Positions 18,101 to 27,355 of a stretch of 64,000 bases of DNA are shown one piece after another (position 1 is the stretch's first letter; every line of letters begins with the position of its first letter). The notes below the pieces were generated by a model. It was not told the origin of the DNA. It saw only the letters and a program-made list of their open reading frames with translations, and ran no database searches. The position numbers were made by a program, and so were the translations under genes. The DNA lies in the NCBI RefSeq assembly GCF_018734325.1, contig NZ_CP073754.1, positions 3,596,001 through 3,660,000 on the forward strand. The letters run 5' to 3'. The DNA comes from Methylomonas paludis. Lineage in GTDB: Bacteria > Pseudomonadota > Gammaproteobacteria > Methylococcales > Methylomonadaceae.

Positions 18101-19987
18101 TTACAGTTCGATACGTATCCCCAGCTCCAAAACCCGTTCCACCGGAATCTTGAAATATTCAATGGCGCTGGCCGAATTATGAATTAAAAACTTAAACAGT
18201 GGCCGGCCCCATTTCGGCATCGGACTCAGCCGCCGGAACGACAGCCTTTCGCTGCCCACAAAGAAAGACACGGTTTTCTGATCAATAATCAAACCTTCGT
18301 TGCTGCACAATTGCAGAGCGCGGCGCACATCCTGTTCTTCCTGAAAGCCGAAATACAATTTCACCCGATAGAAATTGCGGTTCTTGCCGAAAGATCGTAC
18401 CTTAACGCGGTGCGCCTCATCCACATAAGGTTCTTCCTTGGTGACGATGGTCAGCACGATGATTTTTTCATGCAGCACATGGTTATGTTCCAGATTTTGC
18501 AATAACACCAGCGGTACCCCGTGTATGCTTCTGGCCAGATAAATGGCCGTACCTTTAACCGAAGCCAGCGGCACGCCTTGCAGCTTTTCCTCAAGTTCTT
18601 CAAACAGTACACGTTTTTCATCCAGATATTTGCTTAACAACTCCCGGCCCTTGATCCAGATTTTCATGGTGGTAAACAGCACCGCACCCACCACCAGCGG
18701 CAGCCAGCCGCCACTGGTGATTTTCAGGCAATTAGGGGCCAGAAACGACAAATCAATCAACAAGAAAAATGATAAAAAGCTGATACTGGTGATCTTGTTC
18801 CATTGCCATAATTCCTGAATCACAATAAACGCCAGTATCGTGGTGGTCATCATAGTACCGGTTACCGCTATACCGTAGGCCGAAGCCAGTGCCGATGACG
18901 ATTTAAAACTTAATACCAGAATAAAAACCACCACCATCAGCAGCCAATTTACTGCCGGGATATAGATTTGGCCCATTTCATCACCGGAAGTGTGGCGAAT
19001 ATTCATGCGTGGACAATAACCCAGCAAAATGGCCTGACGGGTAATGGAAAACGCCCCGGAAATTACCGCCTGCGAAGCGATTACCGTAGCCAGAGTAGAC
19101 AAAATCAGCAAAGGATATAAAGCCCAGTCCGGCGCCAACAGATAAAAAGGATTTTCAATCGCCGCCGGATTAGTGATCAATAAAGCGCCCTGCCCAAAAT
19201 AATTTAATAATAAGGCCGGAAAAACAAAGCCAAACCAGGCATAACGGATTGGTTTCAGGCCAAAATGGCCCATATCCGCATACAAAGCTTCAGCACCGGT
19301 AATTGCCAGCACCACAGCCCCCATAATCACAAAGCCTTTCCAGCCCAGCTCGAAGAGCATTTGCACGCCATACAGCGGATTCACCGCCAGCAATACCTGC
19401 GGAGCTTTAACAATATTAATTACCCCCAAAACCGCCAGCGTGGCAAACCAGAACAGCATGACCGGCGAAAAAATGCGGCCAACCTTACCGGTACCTTTGG
19501 CTTGCATAATAAACAGGATGCTCAATACCGATATCGTGATCGGCAAAATATAGCGATCCAGACTGGGAGCCATGATTTGCAGACCTTCCACGGCACTTAA
19601 TACTGAAATGGCCGGAGTAATGATACTGTCACCGTAAAACAGCGAGGCGCCTAATAAACCCAGCGTGACAATAAAAAACTTTTTTTTAGGATCATGGTGG
19701 GAACCATGTAAGGCCAAAGCCATCAAAGCCATAATGCCGCCTTCACCCTTATTGTCGGCCCGCATGATGAAAATGGCGTATTTAGTTGTCACCACCAAGG
19801 TCAAAGACCAGAAAATCAGTGATAACACGCCAATTACATGTTCGGCATTGATAGCCAAGCCATCGTGAAAAACCTCTTTTACAGCATAGAGCGGACTGGT
19901 GCCGATATCGCCGAATACCACGCCAATAGCGCCTAATGACAAAGCCATTAATTGTTCTCTGGAGTAACCGTTTTGCTTTTGGGACAT
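18101..19987 (-). CDS. kup: Low-affinity potassium uptake protein Kup
   Basis: 628-residue K+/H+ symporter of the inner membrane. The N-terminus contains ALSLGAIGVVFGDIGTSPLY, the hallmark of KUP/HAK/KT transporters, followed by about twelve hydrophobic segments including SLFYGDSIITPAISVLSAVEG and GAEALYADMGHFG. The last ~170 residues form the soluble C-terminal domain (RVPL-type IHGVPLVLLQNLEHNHVLHE). The length matches E. coli Kup (622). It is a single gene convergent with the FAH-family gene and divergent from tonB. Confidence 0.96.
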   Translation of the reverse strand: MSQKQNGYSREQLMALSLGAIGVVFGDIGTSPLYAVKEVFHDGLAINAEHVIGVLSLIFWSLTLVVTTKYAIFIMRADNKGEGGIMALMALALHGSHHDPKKKFFIVTLGLLGASLFYGDSIITPAISVLSAVEGLQIMAPSLDRYILPITISVLSILFIMQAKGTGKVGRIFSPVMLFWFATLAVLGVINIVKAPQVLLAVNPLYGVQMLFELGWKGFVIMGAVVLAITGAEALYADMGHFGLKPIRYAWFGFVFPALLLNYFGQGALLITNPAAIENPFYLLAPDWALYPLLILSTLATVIASQAVISGAFSITRQAILLGYCPRMNIRHTSGDEMGQIYIPAVNWLLMVVVFILVLSFKSSSALASAYGIAVTGTMMTTTILAFIVIQELWQWNKITSISFLSFFLLIDLSFLAPNCLKITSGGWLPLVVGAVLFTTMKIWIKGRELLSKYLDEKRVLFEELEEKLQGVPLASVKGTAIYLARSIHGVPLVLLQNLEHNHVLHEKIIVLTIVTKEEPYVDEAHRVKVRSFGKNRNFYRVKLYFGFQEEQDVRRALQLCSNEGLIIDQKTVSFFVGSERLSFRRLSPMPKWGRPLFKFLIHNSASAIEYFKIPVERVLELGIRIEL

Positions 19988-20283
19988 GTAAATAGTGATC
20001 CAATAGAGCTGACAGAAGCCAAATTATGCCATATATAAAAGCTGTTAAAATTTTATCGTCACCTGTTCGCCACAAAGCCGATTGCTTAAGCGAAAATATG
20101 AAGAATTCAGAAATTTTCATCACAAAGCTGACTTGAACTGACATATCTATTACAATAGTCCATCCAGATTATTTGAAAATTTCTTGTTTATGTTATCGGT
20201 TAAATATGGCCTTGCGGATAATGGAGGCGTTTTTTGTCAGCCTGCGCAATAGCCGTTTCTGCCAAGGTCGGAAAACGTTTACC

Positions 20284-21000
20284 ATGTTTTTGAATTTGTC
20301 CTGGCCGGCACTCTCTGCCGAAGCGCGTCCCGGCAATATGCTGGTGTTGATATTCGTGCTGGTACTGGTATTGCATATTGGCTTTATTAGCTGGTTGCTG
20401 ACACCGGCAAGCCAAAAACTAACCCCAGCTCAGACAGTGATGCAGGTATCAATGGTATCAGTGTCCGCACCCCAGCCCAGTTCCGCCCCAGCCGCTGTAA
20501 CGCCGCCGGAAAAAAAGCCCGAACCCAAAAAACCCGAAGTTAAACCTGTCGTCAAGAAAGTAAACCCTGTCGTCAAAAAAACACCGGAACCAACACCGGC
20601 ACCTGCCCAGAACGTGGCAGAGCCGCAACCGGCAGCCGCAGAAGCTGCGCCGAGTCAGGCGCAAACCAGTCCCGCTGCGGAAGCCAGTGCCGCTCCCAGC
20701 GTCAAAACCGAACAATATACCGAAGCAAATTACCGGGCGGATTATCTTAATAATCCCAAGCCTGTTTATCCTATGGTGGCCAAAAGCCGTGGCTGGCAAG
20801 GCAAGGTAATGTTACGGGTATTAATATCAGCCGCCGGCATCAGCGCCAAGGTTGAAATTGAACGCAGCAGCGGTCATGAAATACTGGATGATGCTGCCGT
20901 TGAAACTGTTAAAACTTGGAAATTTGTGCCTGCCAAACACGGTGATACCGCCGTGGATGACTGGGCACTGATACCCATCGTTTTTAGCTTGAGTGATTAA
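20284..21000 (+). CDS. tonB: TonB energy transducer
   Basis: 238-residue periplasm-spanning protein that couples the proton-motive force to outer-membrane receptors. A single N-terminal membrane anchor (NMLVLIFVLVLVLHIGFISW) is followed by a Pro/Lys/Ala-rich spacer with PEKKPEPKKPEVKP-type repeats (residues ~75-140). The C-terminal TonB domain begins NNPKPVYPMVAKSRGW and includes GKVMLRVLI and AAVETVKTWKFVPA. The frame is open from 20173, but ATG 20284 fits the family N-terminus best. exbB starts 15 bp downstream and exbD overlaps exbB, giving a complete TonB complex operon. It could serve the receptor at 9642. Confidence 0.92.
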   Translation: MFLNLSWPALSAEARPGNMLVLIFVLVLVLHIGFISWLLTPASQKLTPAQTVMQVSMVSVSAPQPSSAPAAVTPPEKKPEPKKPEVKPVVKKVNPVVKKTPEPTPAPAQNVAEPQPAAAEAAPSQAQTSPAAEASAAPSVKTEQYTEANYRADYLNNPKPVYPMVAKSRGWQGKVMLRVLISAAGISAKVEIERSSGHEILDDAAVETVKTWKFVPAKHGDTAVDDWALIPIVFSLSD

Positions 21001-21015
21001 AACCAGGAGAGATGA

Positions 21016-21690
21016 ATGCCATCCTTTGCCGCCCATGATCTTGTCATAGATGCAACTTTATACACCTTACTGGCGTTTTCGCTGATAACGTGGACTTTGA
21101 TATTTTTTAAAATTTGGCAGTTTACAAAAAATAAGATATATAACAAACAATACAGCACCGCCTTCTGGGAAGCCAAAGATTTAACCGCTGCCGCCCACTT
21201 ACCGGTAGAAACCGTACGCGGCCCCAAAGCCCGCATTGCCTCCTGCGGATTTCGCTGGCTGACCGAATTACGCGACCCCAACACTGCCGGCAGCCTCAAA
21301 TTTAAAGGCACACCGCAAGATTTACTGGAACAGACCCTGCGCAAGCAAACTCAGGATGAACAACGCAGCATGGAAAGTGGCTTGACCATGCTGGCCAGCA
21401 TCGGCAGCACCGCACCGTTTGTCGGCTTATTCGGCACCGTAGTGGGCATCATGCACGCCATGCACCATATCAGCGAAACCGGTTCAGCCAGTCTGGACGT
21501 AGTGGCCGGGCCGATAGGTGACGCCCTGATAGCCACCGCCATCGGTATTGCAGTAGCGGTTCCAGCGGTTCTGGCCTATAACTTTTTCCTGCGCCGCGCC
21601 AAACAACAGCGTGCCGCGCTGGAAAATTTTGTAGACGGCTTTTTACATATTGCCTTTGGCAACGACAAGGAGAAAGTGGATGGGATTTAA
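21016..21690 (+). CDS. exbB: ExbB/TolQ-family proton channel
   Basis: 224-residue inner-membrane protein of the MotA/TolQ/ExbB family. Three transmembrane helices are visible (~15-35, ~130-155, ~170-195). The conserved second/third helix region GLTMLASIGSTAPFVGLFGTV, IMHAM and GPIGDALIATAIGIAVAVPAV is diagnostic. A ribosome-binding site (AGGAGAG) precedes ATG. It sits between tonB and exbD and its last 11 bases overlap exbD. With ExbD it forms the proton-conducting stator that energises TonB. Confidence 0.94.
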   Translation: MPSFAAHDLVIDATLYTLLAFSLITWTLIFFKIWQFTKNKIYNKQYSTAFWEAKDLTAAAHLPVETVRGPKARIASCGFRWLTELRDPNTAGSLKFKGTPQDLLEQTLRKQTQDEQRSMESGLTMLASIGSTAPFVGLFGTVVGIMHAMHHISETGSASLDVVAGPIGDALIATAIGIAVAVPAVLAYNFFLRRAKQQRAALENFVDGFLHIAFGNDKEKVDGI

Positions 21691-22093
21691 AACAAATTCA
21701 GAAGACGATGAGGCGGTAAGCGAGATTAATGTCACGCCGCTAGTCGACGTAATGCTGGTACTGGTGATTATCTTACTGGTAACCGCTCCGCTATTAACCC
21801 AGTCGGTCAATGTGGCGTTACCCAAAACCACCTCGACCAACCCGGATAACCAGAAGCAGCCGTTTCAGATTGGCATTGATGCCCAAGGCGTAATTACCCT
21901 GAATAAAAATCCGGTGCCGGATTTAACCCAGTTGGAAACCACCTTAAAAAACGAATTTAGCCAAAATCCGGAAATCGCCATCCATGTCTATGCCGATAAC
22001 GCCGTCAGTTACGGCAAAGTGGCAGAAGTCATGGCCACAGTCCAGCATGTCGGCATCACCAAGCTGGCGTTTGTCACTGTAGAGAAAAAATAG
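21680..22093 (+). CDS. exbD: ExbD/TolR-family protein
   Basis: 137-residue single-pass inner-membrane protein. The N-terminus has the family's SEINVTPLVDVMLVLVIIL segment, whose Asp in the helix carries protons, then a periplasmic domain (GIDAQGVITLNKNPV, IHVYADNAVSYGKVAEVM) ending VGITKLAFVT. ATG 21680 follows AAGGAGAAA and lies inside the end of exbB, so translation is coupled; the longer frame from 21650 is not needed. It is the last gene of tonB-exbB-exbD. The convergent rimK gene ends 19 bp away. Confidence 0.95.
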   Translation: MGFKTNSEDDEAVSEINVTPLVDVMLVLVIILLVTAPLLTQSVNVALPKTTSTNPDNQKQPFQIGIDAQGVITLNKNPVPDLTQLETTLKNEFSQNPEIAIHVYADNAVSYGKVAEVMATVQHVGITKLAFVTVEKK

Positions 22094-22111
22094 CGATCCT
22101 GGGGTTACGGC

Positions 22112-23005
22112 TTAGCCGGAACCTTTCTGCTTATTCAGATTTTTTTCGATATATTCAATCATCAGCCCGGCAATATCCTTGTCACAGGCTTTTTCTATGC
22201 CTTCCAGGCCAGGTGAAGAATTGACTTCCATCACCAGCGGCCCGCGTTTGGAACGCAGCAAATCCACCCCGCACACATTCAAGCCCATCACTTTAGCCGC
22301 ACTCACCGCAGTGGCGCGTTCTTGCGGGCTTAACCGCACCTGGGTCGCCGTACCGCCGCGATGCAGATTGGAACGAAACTCACCCTCGCGGCCCTGGCGC
22401 TTCATTGCCGCCACCACCTTGTCACCCACCACAAAACAGCGGATATCACTGCCGGCAGCTTCCTGAATAAATTCCTGCACCATAATATTGGCATTTAAAC
22501 CCATAAACGCCTGAATCACACTATGTGCAGCATTATGCGTCTCAGCCAGCACGACGCCTATGCCTTGCGAACCCTCCACCAGCTTGATCACCAGCGGTGC
22601 GCCGCCCACTTCCTCGATCAAGTCTTCAATATTGTCGGGATTGTGGGCAAAAGCCGTAATCGGTAAATCGATACCCTTGCGGGCCAGCAACTGACTGGAA
22701 GCCAGTTTGTCGCGTGAACGGCTGATAGCGGCAGAATTATTCAGCGCAAAAATATTCATCATCTCAAACTGACGCAACACTGCCGTACCATAAAAAGTGA
22801 TGGAAGCACCAATCCGGGGAATCACCGCATCATATCCCAGCAGATTTTCACCCTGATAATGGATAGACGGGTTTCTGGATGTGATATTCATATAACAATG
22901 GGTGGGATCCAGCACTCTGGCTTCATGACCACGGGCCTGGGCAGCCTCGACCAAACGAATGCTGGAATACAGCGTACTGTCGCGGGAAAGAATGGCGATT
23001 TTCAT
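22112..23005 (-). CDS. rimK: Ribosomal protein S6 L-glutamate ligase RimK
   Basis: 297-residue ATP-grasp ligase that adds Glu residues to the C-terminus of ribosomal protein S6. Features: N-terminal [38 protein letters not shown], then ATP-grasp segments [31 protein letters not shown] and C-terminal metal-binding [14 protein letters not shown]. The length equals E. coli RimK (300). It lies downstream of mtnC in the same direction with a 12-bp gap, so it may be read through from the methionine-salvage genes, an unusual partner. Confidence 0.95.
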   Translation of the reverse strand: MKIAILSRDSTLYSSIRLVEAAQARGHEARVLDPTHCYMNITSRNPSIHYQGENLLGYDAVIPRIGASITFYGTAVLRQFEMMNIFALNNSAAISRSRDKLASSQLLARKGIDLPITAFAHNPDNIEDLIEEVGGAPLVIKLVEGSQGIGVVLAETHNAAHSVIQAFMGLNANIMVQEFIQEAAGSDIRCFVVGDKVVAAMKRQGREGEFRSNLHRGGTATQVRLSPQERATAVSAAKVMGLNVCGVDLLRSKRGPLVMEVNSSPGLEGIEKACDKDIAGLMIEYIEKNLNKQKGSG

Positions 23006-23017
23006 GCCGGCAAGTGC

Positions 23018-23692
23018 TTACAACTGAATTTGGTCAAAACTGCCGATTTGGCGGTGAGGGCCGGCCAATTTAGCGTTTTGCTCACGCACCAGCCAATAAG
23101 TTTGAAAGCCGGCCTGGGCAGCGGCATCCAGCTCGGCCAGGATATCCGATAAAAACAGAATTTCGTCAGGGGCCAATTGCAGCTGCTCGGCAATGCGTTG
23201 ATAAGAGCCGATTTCCTGTTTGGCGCCAATGTGGGTATCAAAATAACCGGAAAACAGCGGTGTTAAATCACCGTACTCAGTATGACCAAACAATAATTTT
23301 TGGGCATACACCGAACCGGAAGAATACACATAAAGCCGGTAGCCCTGGGCGTGAAAAGCCTGCAATTGCCCAGCCGCATCGGCATAAATATGACCTTTAA
23401 AATCGCCCTGGCTATAACCGTGCGCCCAGATCAGGCCTTGCAGCGATTTAAGCGGGGTAATCTTCTGATCGCTGTCTATCCAGGCGATAAACTGATCAAT
23501 CAATTGTTCATCATTCACCGCAGAGCCAATCAGGCCGCGGGCATCAGCCAGTAATTCAGCCACGGCTGGCTCAGCACCATACTGGCGGATAAAATCCGGC
23601 AAATGCCGGCGGGCATAAGGAAACAGTACATCCTTAACAAAAGACAATGAAGAAGTCGTTCCTTCAATATCCGTCACTATCGCTTTAATCAT
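23018..23692 (-). CDS. mtnC: Enolase-phosphatase E1 MtnC
   Basis: 224-residue HAD-superfamily enzyme of the methionine salvage pathway. It enolises and dephosphorylates 2,3-diketo-5-methylthiopentyl-1-phosphate to acireductone. The HAD nucleophile motif is AIVTDIEGTTSS (residues 4-15), the Ser motif is VYSSGSVYAQKLLFG, and the C-terminal acidic motif is ILFLSDILAELDAA. Its ATG overlaps the stop of mtnD by 4 bp. Gene order mtnB-mtnD-mtnC matches the consecutive steps after MtnA. Confidence 0.95.
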   Translation of the reverse strand: MIKAIVTDIEGTTSSLSFVKDVLFPYARRHLPDFIRQYGAEPAVAELLADARGLIGSAVNDEQLIDQFIAWIDSDQKITPLKSLQGLIWAHGYSQGDFKGHIYADAAGQLQAFHAQGYRLYVYSSGSVYAQKLLFGHTEYGDLTPLFSGYFDTHIGAKQEIGSYQRIAEQLQLAPDEILFLSDILAELDAAAQAGFQTYWLVREQNAKLAGPHRQIGSFDQIQL

Positions 23693-24246
23693 AAATCGGC
23701 TAAATAAGCATCCAGGGTAGGGAAGCTAGCGGCAATAGTGCTGCCGGTAAAATTGGCCACCCAGCCGTCTTCGGTGGTGAACAGGCGAATACATTTAAAA
23801 TTGGGTTCTGCGCCCATATCAAACCAGTGGGTGGTATTGGCCGGCACGCTGATCAAATCGCCCTGTTCACACAGCACCGCATACACCTTATCGGCTACAT
23901 GCAGAAAAAACAGGCCTTTGCCGTCCACAAAAAACCGCACCTCAAAATCATCGTGAGTGTGTTCAGCCAAAAACTTTTGGCGCAACTGATCCTTATTGGG
24001 GTGATCGGCAGTCAGGCTAATCACGTCTACCGACTGAAAGCCGTAACTTTGTTTAAGATGGTTAACCGAATCCTGATAAGCATCCAGCACAGTTTGGCCA
24101 TCGGCATCAGCGCCAAATTCATAAGCCGCCTGCCAGCGTTCAAACTGCACGCCTATCTCGGCCAATTGGGCGCTGATGTCGGCAAACTCGCGTGTCGTAA
24201 TGCCTGCTTGTGGCTGATCAGCCGGATAAATGCTTAATGCGCTCAT
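23689..24246 (-). CDS. mtnD: Acireductone dioxygenase MtnD
   Basis: 185-residue cupin enzyme that oxidises acireductone to the 2-keto acid precursor of methionine plus formate (Fe form), or off-pathway products (Ni form). Metal ligands are in the signature AEHTHDDFEVRFF (His, His, Glu) and the later His in VPANTTHWFDMG. The start was placed at ATG 24246 (MSALSIYPADQP), two bases beyond the mtnB stop; the longer frame to 24279 adds residues unlike the family. It overlaps mtnC by 4 bp. Confidence 0.95.
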   Translation of the reverse strand: MSALSIYPADQPQAGITTREFADISAQLAEIGVQFERWQAAYEFGADADGQTVLDAYQDSVNHLKQSYGFQSVDVISLTADHPNKDQLRQKFLAEHTHDDFEVRFFVDGKGLFFLHVADKVYAVLCEQGDLISVPANTTHWFDMGAEPNFKCIRLFTTEDGWVANFTGSTIAASFPTLDAYLADL

Positions 24247-24248
24247 AT

Positions 24249-24869
24249 CTATACCTTCCCGTGTAATCGTATTTCGCAATCAAATAAAAATTCCAGCGCT
24301 TCCAGATGTCTCAGGGTATCCGTCACCGATGCCCCCCAGGTATAAAAACCGTGGCTGGCAATAATATAGGCATAAACACCACTATGCTGATCCAGATAGG
24401 CTTCAACCTGACGGCTTAAGCGGGCAATATCCTGATCATTAGCAAAAACGGGCACCACAATCCGGGTTTCGTGGGTAGTGATACCCTGCAACGCTTTCAG
24501 CAATTCGTAATTTTCCAGCACTAACTGGTCTGGGAACAGCCGGGCGGCTAGTGTGGCATTAATGGAGTGTGGATGCAATACCGCCTGCACGTCTGGAAAA
24601 CGCTGGTAAAGTGCTGTATGCAGCAAGGTTTCTGCTGAAGGTTTTTTGCCGTCCAGGGACTGACCGCTGCTGTCGATCAGCATGATGTCCTCACGCTGCA
24701 AACAGCCCTTGTGACGGCCGGAAACGGTTATAGCAATCGTGCCATCGCTAAGCCGAGCCGAAAAATTGCCGCTGGTGGCCGGCACCCAGCCTTTACTGTC
24801 GATAAAGCGTCCGGCTGCAATCAGCTGGTCGGCTATAGCGTAAAATTCGTCGGACTTTGCTGTCATCAT
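24249..24869 (-). CDS. mtnB: Methylthioribulose-1-phosphate dehydratase MtnB
   Basis: 206-residue class II aldolase-fold enzyme that dehydrates 5-methylthioribulose-1-phosphate. Signatures: VPATSGNFSARLSDG near residue 30, the substrate loop VSGRHKGCL, Zn-binding VLHPHSINATL, a Glu in LENYELLKAL, and the third His in YIIASHGFYTWG. It is the first gene of mtnB-mtnD-mtnC. Its ATG lies only about 27 bp beyond the 3' end of the RNase P RNA gene in the same direction, so transcription may continue from rnpB. MtnA and the phosphorylase are not in this window. Confidence 0.95.
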   Translation of the reverse strand: MMTAKSDEFYAIADQLIAAGRFIDSKGWVPATSGNFSARLSDGTIAITVSGRHKGCLQREDIMLIDSSGQSLDGKKPSAETLLHTALYQRFPDVQAVLHPHSINATLAARLFPDQLVLENYELLKALQGITTHETRIVVPVFANDQDIARLSRQVEAYLDQHSGVYAYIIASHGFYTWGASVTDTLRHLEALEFLFDCEIRLHGKV

Positions 24870-24896
24870 CTGGCCGCATTAAGGATGGCAAAAAGA

Positions 24897-25246
24897 AGTG
24901 AGTTGGCCTGTAAGCCGGGTTCTGTCGAGAACAGCCATTCATCTAGGCGGCAAGTCACCTTGCCGCTCAAGCAATCTACCCAGGAGCCGCGCGGGCCACG
25001 CGTATGCTCCTCTATTTGATCTTGCTCCGGGTGGGGTTTTCCCTGCCACGCCTGTTACCAGTCGCGCGGTGCGCTCTTACCGCACCATTTCACCCTTACC
25101 GGGTTTCGAAAAACCAGGCGGTATATTTTCTGCGGCACTTTCCGTAGGCTCACGCCTCCCAGGCATTACCTGGCACCCTGCCCTATGGAGCCCGGACTTT
25201 CCTCCCTTTTATTAAAAAATAAAACGGCGGCTGTTCGGCCAACTCA
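24897..25246 (-). ncRNA. rnpB: RNase P RNA (class A)
   Basis: About 350 nt on the reverse strand with the universally conserved RNase P elements. Near the 5' end are GAGGAAAGTCCGGGCTCC and ATAGGGCAGGGTGCCAGG. Centrally there is GGGTGAAATGGTGCGGTAAG, followed by GCACCGCGCGACTGG. Near the 3' end are CCTAGATGAATG and GACAGAACCCGGCTTAC. Ends were set by helix P1: GAGTTGGCC (25245-25237) pairs with GGCCAACTC (24908-24900). The RNA is the catalytic subunit that matures tRNA 5' ends. Confidence 0.96.
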
Positions 25247-25316
25247 GGCGGCGATTATACAGAAGTTACAAAAACGTGTTGAAAGACTTGTCCCGGAAAA
25301 AATATTTAGCCATGGC

Positions 25317-26189
25317 CTAAAAACCCAGGCGCAAACTTTCCAGCACCTTAAGCACTTCCGGATTATCCGTGCTGGCAGGGTAAATGGCATAAACCGTACG
25401 CCGAATGTCCGGATCGGACAAATAACGAAACATCAGCCGGTCGGCCTGCTTGGGAACAGTAAACTCCGGAATCAAAGCCACCCCAATACCGGCCTGCACC
25501 ATGCTTAATATCCATTCCTCGCTATTACTCCGATAAGCAGCATACAAATTGATCTGTCTGCCCAGGCAAACGCCGCGCAACGTTTCGCGCAATTCACAAT
25601 TCAAACGATCCAGATACGGCTCGGCCTGAATGGTGGCCAGATCAACTTCCGCCAACTGATTAAAGCGATGCTTGTCATTAAACACCACCACATAACGCTC
25701 TTCATATAGTTTCAAGGACTGGTAATGGCCGGAAGGCAGAGAGAGCGGCGCACTGATCACCACATCCAACTGATTGTCATCCAGCAGTTTTAACAAATTA
25801 ACTTCGCTGTCCACAATCACTTCCAGTTCCACATGCGGGCGTGATTGCTGAAAATCGGCAAAAAACGGGCTCAAATGCTGAGCAGCTATCGTGGTCATCA
25901 CCCCAATCCGCAACGGCACCGTATTCAACCGATTAAAGCGTATCGCCTCAGCCTTAATGGACTGCGCCTCACGAAAAATTTCCCGCAGCGTCGGTTCAAT
26001 CAACCGTCCCAACGCCGTCAGCCGGCAACCACTGCGTTCGCGGCTAAACAACTCCCCGCCCAGCTCCTCTTCCAGCTTCTTGATGGCCTGAGTCAACGAA
26101 GGTTGCGCCACATAAGCCGATTGCGCCGCCCGCGTAAACGAACCCTTATCACACACCGCCAGAAAATAGCGAATTTGTTGCATTTCCAT
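25317..26189 (-). CDS. LysR-family transcriptional regulator
   Basis: About 290-residue regulator. The N-terminal winged helix-turn-helix reads MQQIRYFLAVCDKGSFTRAA followed by VAQPSLTQAIKKLEEELGGELFSR, standard for LysR. The effector domain starts near residue 92 (PLRIGVMTTIAAQHLSPFF), and WILSMVQAGIGVALIPEF is the conserved late segment. The frame is open from a TTG at 26195; ATG 26189 or 26183 is the likely start. It has no divergently transcribed target next door; upstream lies a repeat-rich region. The effector and regulon are unknown. Confidence 0.92.
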   Translation of the reverse strand: MEMQQIRYFLAVCDKGSFTRAAQSAYVAQPSLTQAIKKLEEELGGELFSRERSGCRLTALGRLIEPTLREIFREAQSIKAEAIRFNRLNTVPLRIGVMTTIAAQHLSPFFADFQQSRPHVELEVIVDSEVNLLKLLDDNQLDVVISAPLSLPSGHYQSLKLYEERYVVVFNDKHRFNQLAEVDLATIQAEPYLDRLNCELRETLRGVCLGRQINLYAAYRSNSEEWILSMVQAGIGVALIPEFTVPKQADRLMFRYLSDPDIRRTVYAIYPASTDNPEVLKVLESLRLGF

Positions 26190-26220
26190 CGTCAATATCC
26201 AGCTAAAATAGCAAAAAACA

Positions 26221-26256
26221 GTAGGGTGGCTTCGCCGCCAGGCAAGCCACCAAAAC
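26221..26256. repeat. Palindromic repeat GTAGGGTGGCTTCGCCGCC, copy 1
   Basis: 36 bp with stem GGTGGCTT / AAGCCACC around an 11-nt loop. Near-identical copies lie at 26460 and 40300, and a variant with paired changes lies at 43016. It is in the spacer upstream of the LysR gene. Confidence 0.85.
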
Positions 26257-26339
26257 TTCGCGGGTGTTTAAGTGTCTAGCCATCGCAAAAACACCCTACG
26301 CAACAGGTTAACCACAGCCTACCTCATCGCGACCCGTAG

Positions 26340-26366
26340 CCTCGATGCAACGTAGTGGAATCGAGG
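26340..26366. repeat. Palindromic repeat CCTCGATG...ATCGAGG
   Basis: Short hairpin CCTCGAT / ATCGAGG with a 13-nt loop (GCAACGTAGTGGA). It is a different sequence family from its neighbours and lies between two GTAGGGTGG copies. Only one copy was noticed in the window. Confidence 0.55.
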
Positions 26367-26459
26367 AATTCGCAGCACAGCCTTAATCAAATCAAGGCTA
26401 GCCCAATTCAACAATCCCCTCACCTCAAACAAAACCAGTCAATGTCCCCCAACAACCAT

Positions 26460-26495
26460 GTAGGGTGGCTTCGCCGCCAGGCAAGCCACCAAAAC
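26460..26495. repeat. Palindromic repeat GTAGGGTGGCTTCGCCGCC, copy 2
   Basis: Identical over the 36-bp unit to the copy at 26221. Like the copy at 40300 it is preceded by CCAT, so this base context may be part of the element or of its target. Confidence 0.85.
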
Positions 26496-26539
26496 TTAAT
26501 TGCTGCCTTACCTGATCAGAATAGGGTGTGCATAGTTTT

Positions 26540-27240
26540 AAAGATTACAGCTTCTTAAATCTGTTTGCACTTTCCTTGTTAACCAAAGCGTTGGTAACCT
26601 GCTTGGCAATGCGGACTTCGACCCACCTAACCCCCAGGCACCGCCATCGGTTTTTTTATAAGCATCCACCTTTTGCCAATAGTCATTGCTAGCCGGAGCT
26701 GGAGAAGAATTGCTGGTTGCCAACACTTCTGCCAGCGGCGTGGGCTTATTAAATGCATAGCTGAAAAACTAGGCCAAAGTCATGTTCACTGCAGTTTTTA
26801 AACCCAGTGCCGCCAAGTTCGGAAACCCACCGCGCAGTTCTTTGATCCAGCATATAACTCAGCAGAAAGGCAATATCCCCATTATATAAACTGCGGATAC
26901 GCTCCAGCGAAATCTTACCGCGCAAGTCTTCTTCAGGTACCACGATAATCGATTTAATATACTGGCTATTGCTGAGCAATTGCCGTTTAAGCTGAGCCGT
27001 CGCCAGTGCCAGACTGGTGCCGGGAATAGCCGAACCATAACTGCCGGTGGCCGGCACAAAAACAATCGCTACCGATGCCGGAAAAGTCAGCGGCGCTTAG
27101 TCTCCAACTATTGGGAGTCTTTAACCTTTTCCAGTGCCTAGGCCAGCGGTGTCGAAGCCGAACGGGTATTAACCCGGTTACGGAAATTGCCAACTATTTT
27201 TCAAGCCTTTTTTACGGCCTGTTTTGCCGCGAATTACCCT
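26540..27240 (-). pseudogene. Decayed gene(s), possibly a rhombotail-type lipoprotein
   Basis: Several overlapping leftward frames each give protein-like stretches interrupted by stops and frame changes. One (about 27103-26800) reads PLTFPASVAIVFVPATGSYG, then QYIKSIIVVPEEDL, then LERIRSLYNGDIAFLLSY. This recalls rhombotail lipoproteins (VAFVP..., VVIP..., LYG.D..ALVSYDQ), but the resemblance is from memory and weak. Another frame gives VLATSNSSPAPASNDYWQKV and AYKKTDGGAWGLG. No continuous ORF spans the region, so it is treated as a remnant at the edge of the accessory island. Confidence 0.35.
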
Positions 27241-27278
27241 AACAGAATTCGGGGTCGAATTTCCAGGGTCAATTTCCA

Positions 27279-27316
27279 GGGTCAGGTCTTGATTTTTGCC
27301 TTTGCCAAAAGATTAG
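27279..27316. repeat. REP-like repeat GGGTCAGGTCTTGATTTTTGCC, copy a
   Basis: It begins GGGTCAGGTCTTGATTTTTG and continues CCTTTGCCAAAAGATTAGA, with similarity extending about 30 bp further to the copy at 30607. It is preceded by a small tandem TTCCAGGGTCAA repeat. Related sequences lie at 28345 and 28451 next to the RAYT transposase. Confidence 0.7.
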
Positions 27317-27355
27317 ATCATTATTTTTCAGTTTTTAAAATTAAAACTGATGGCT

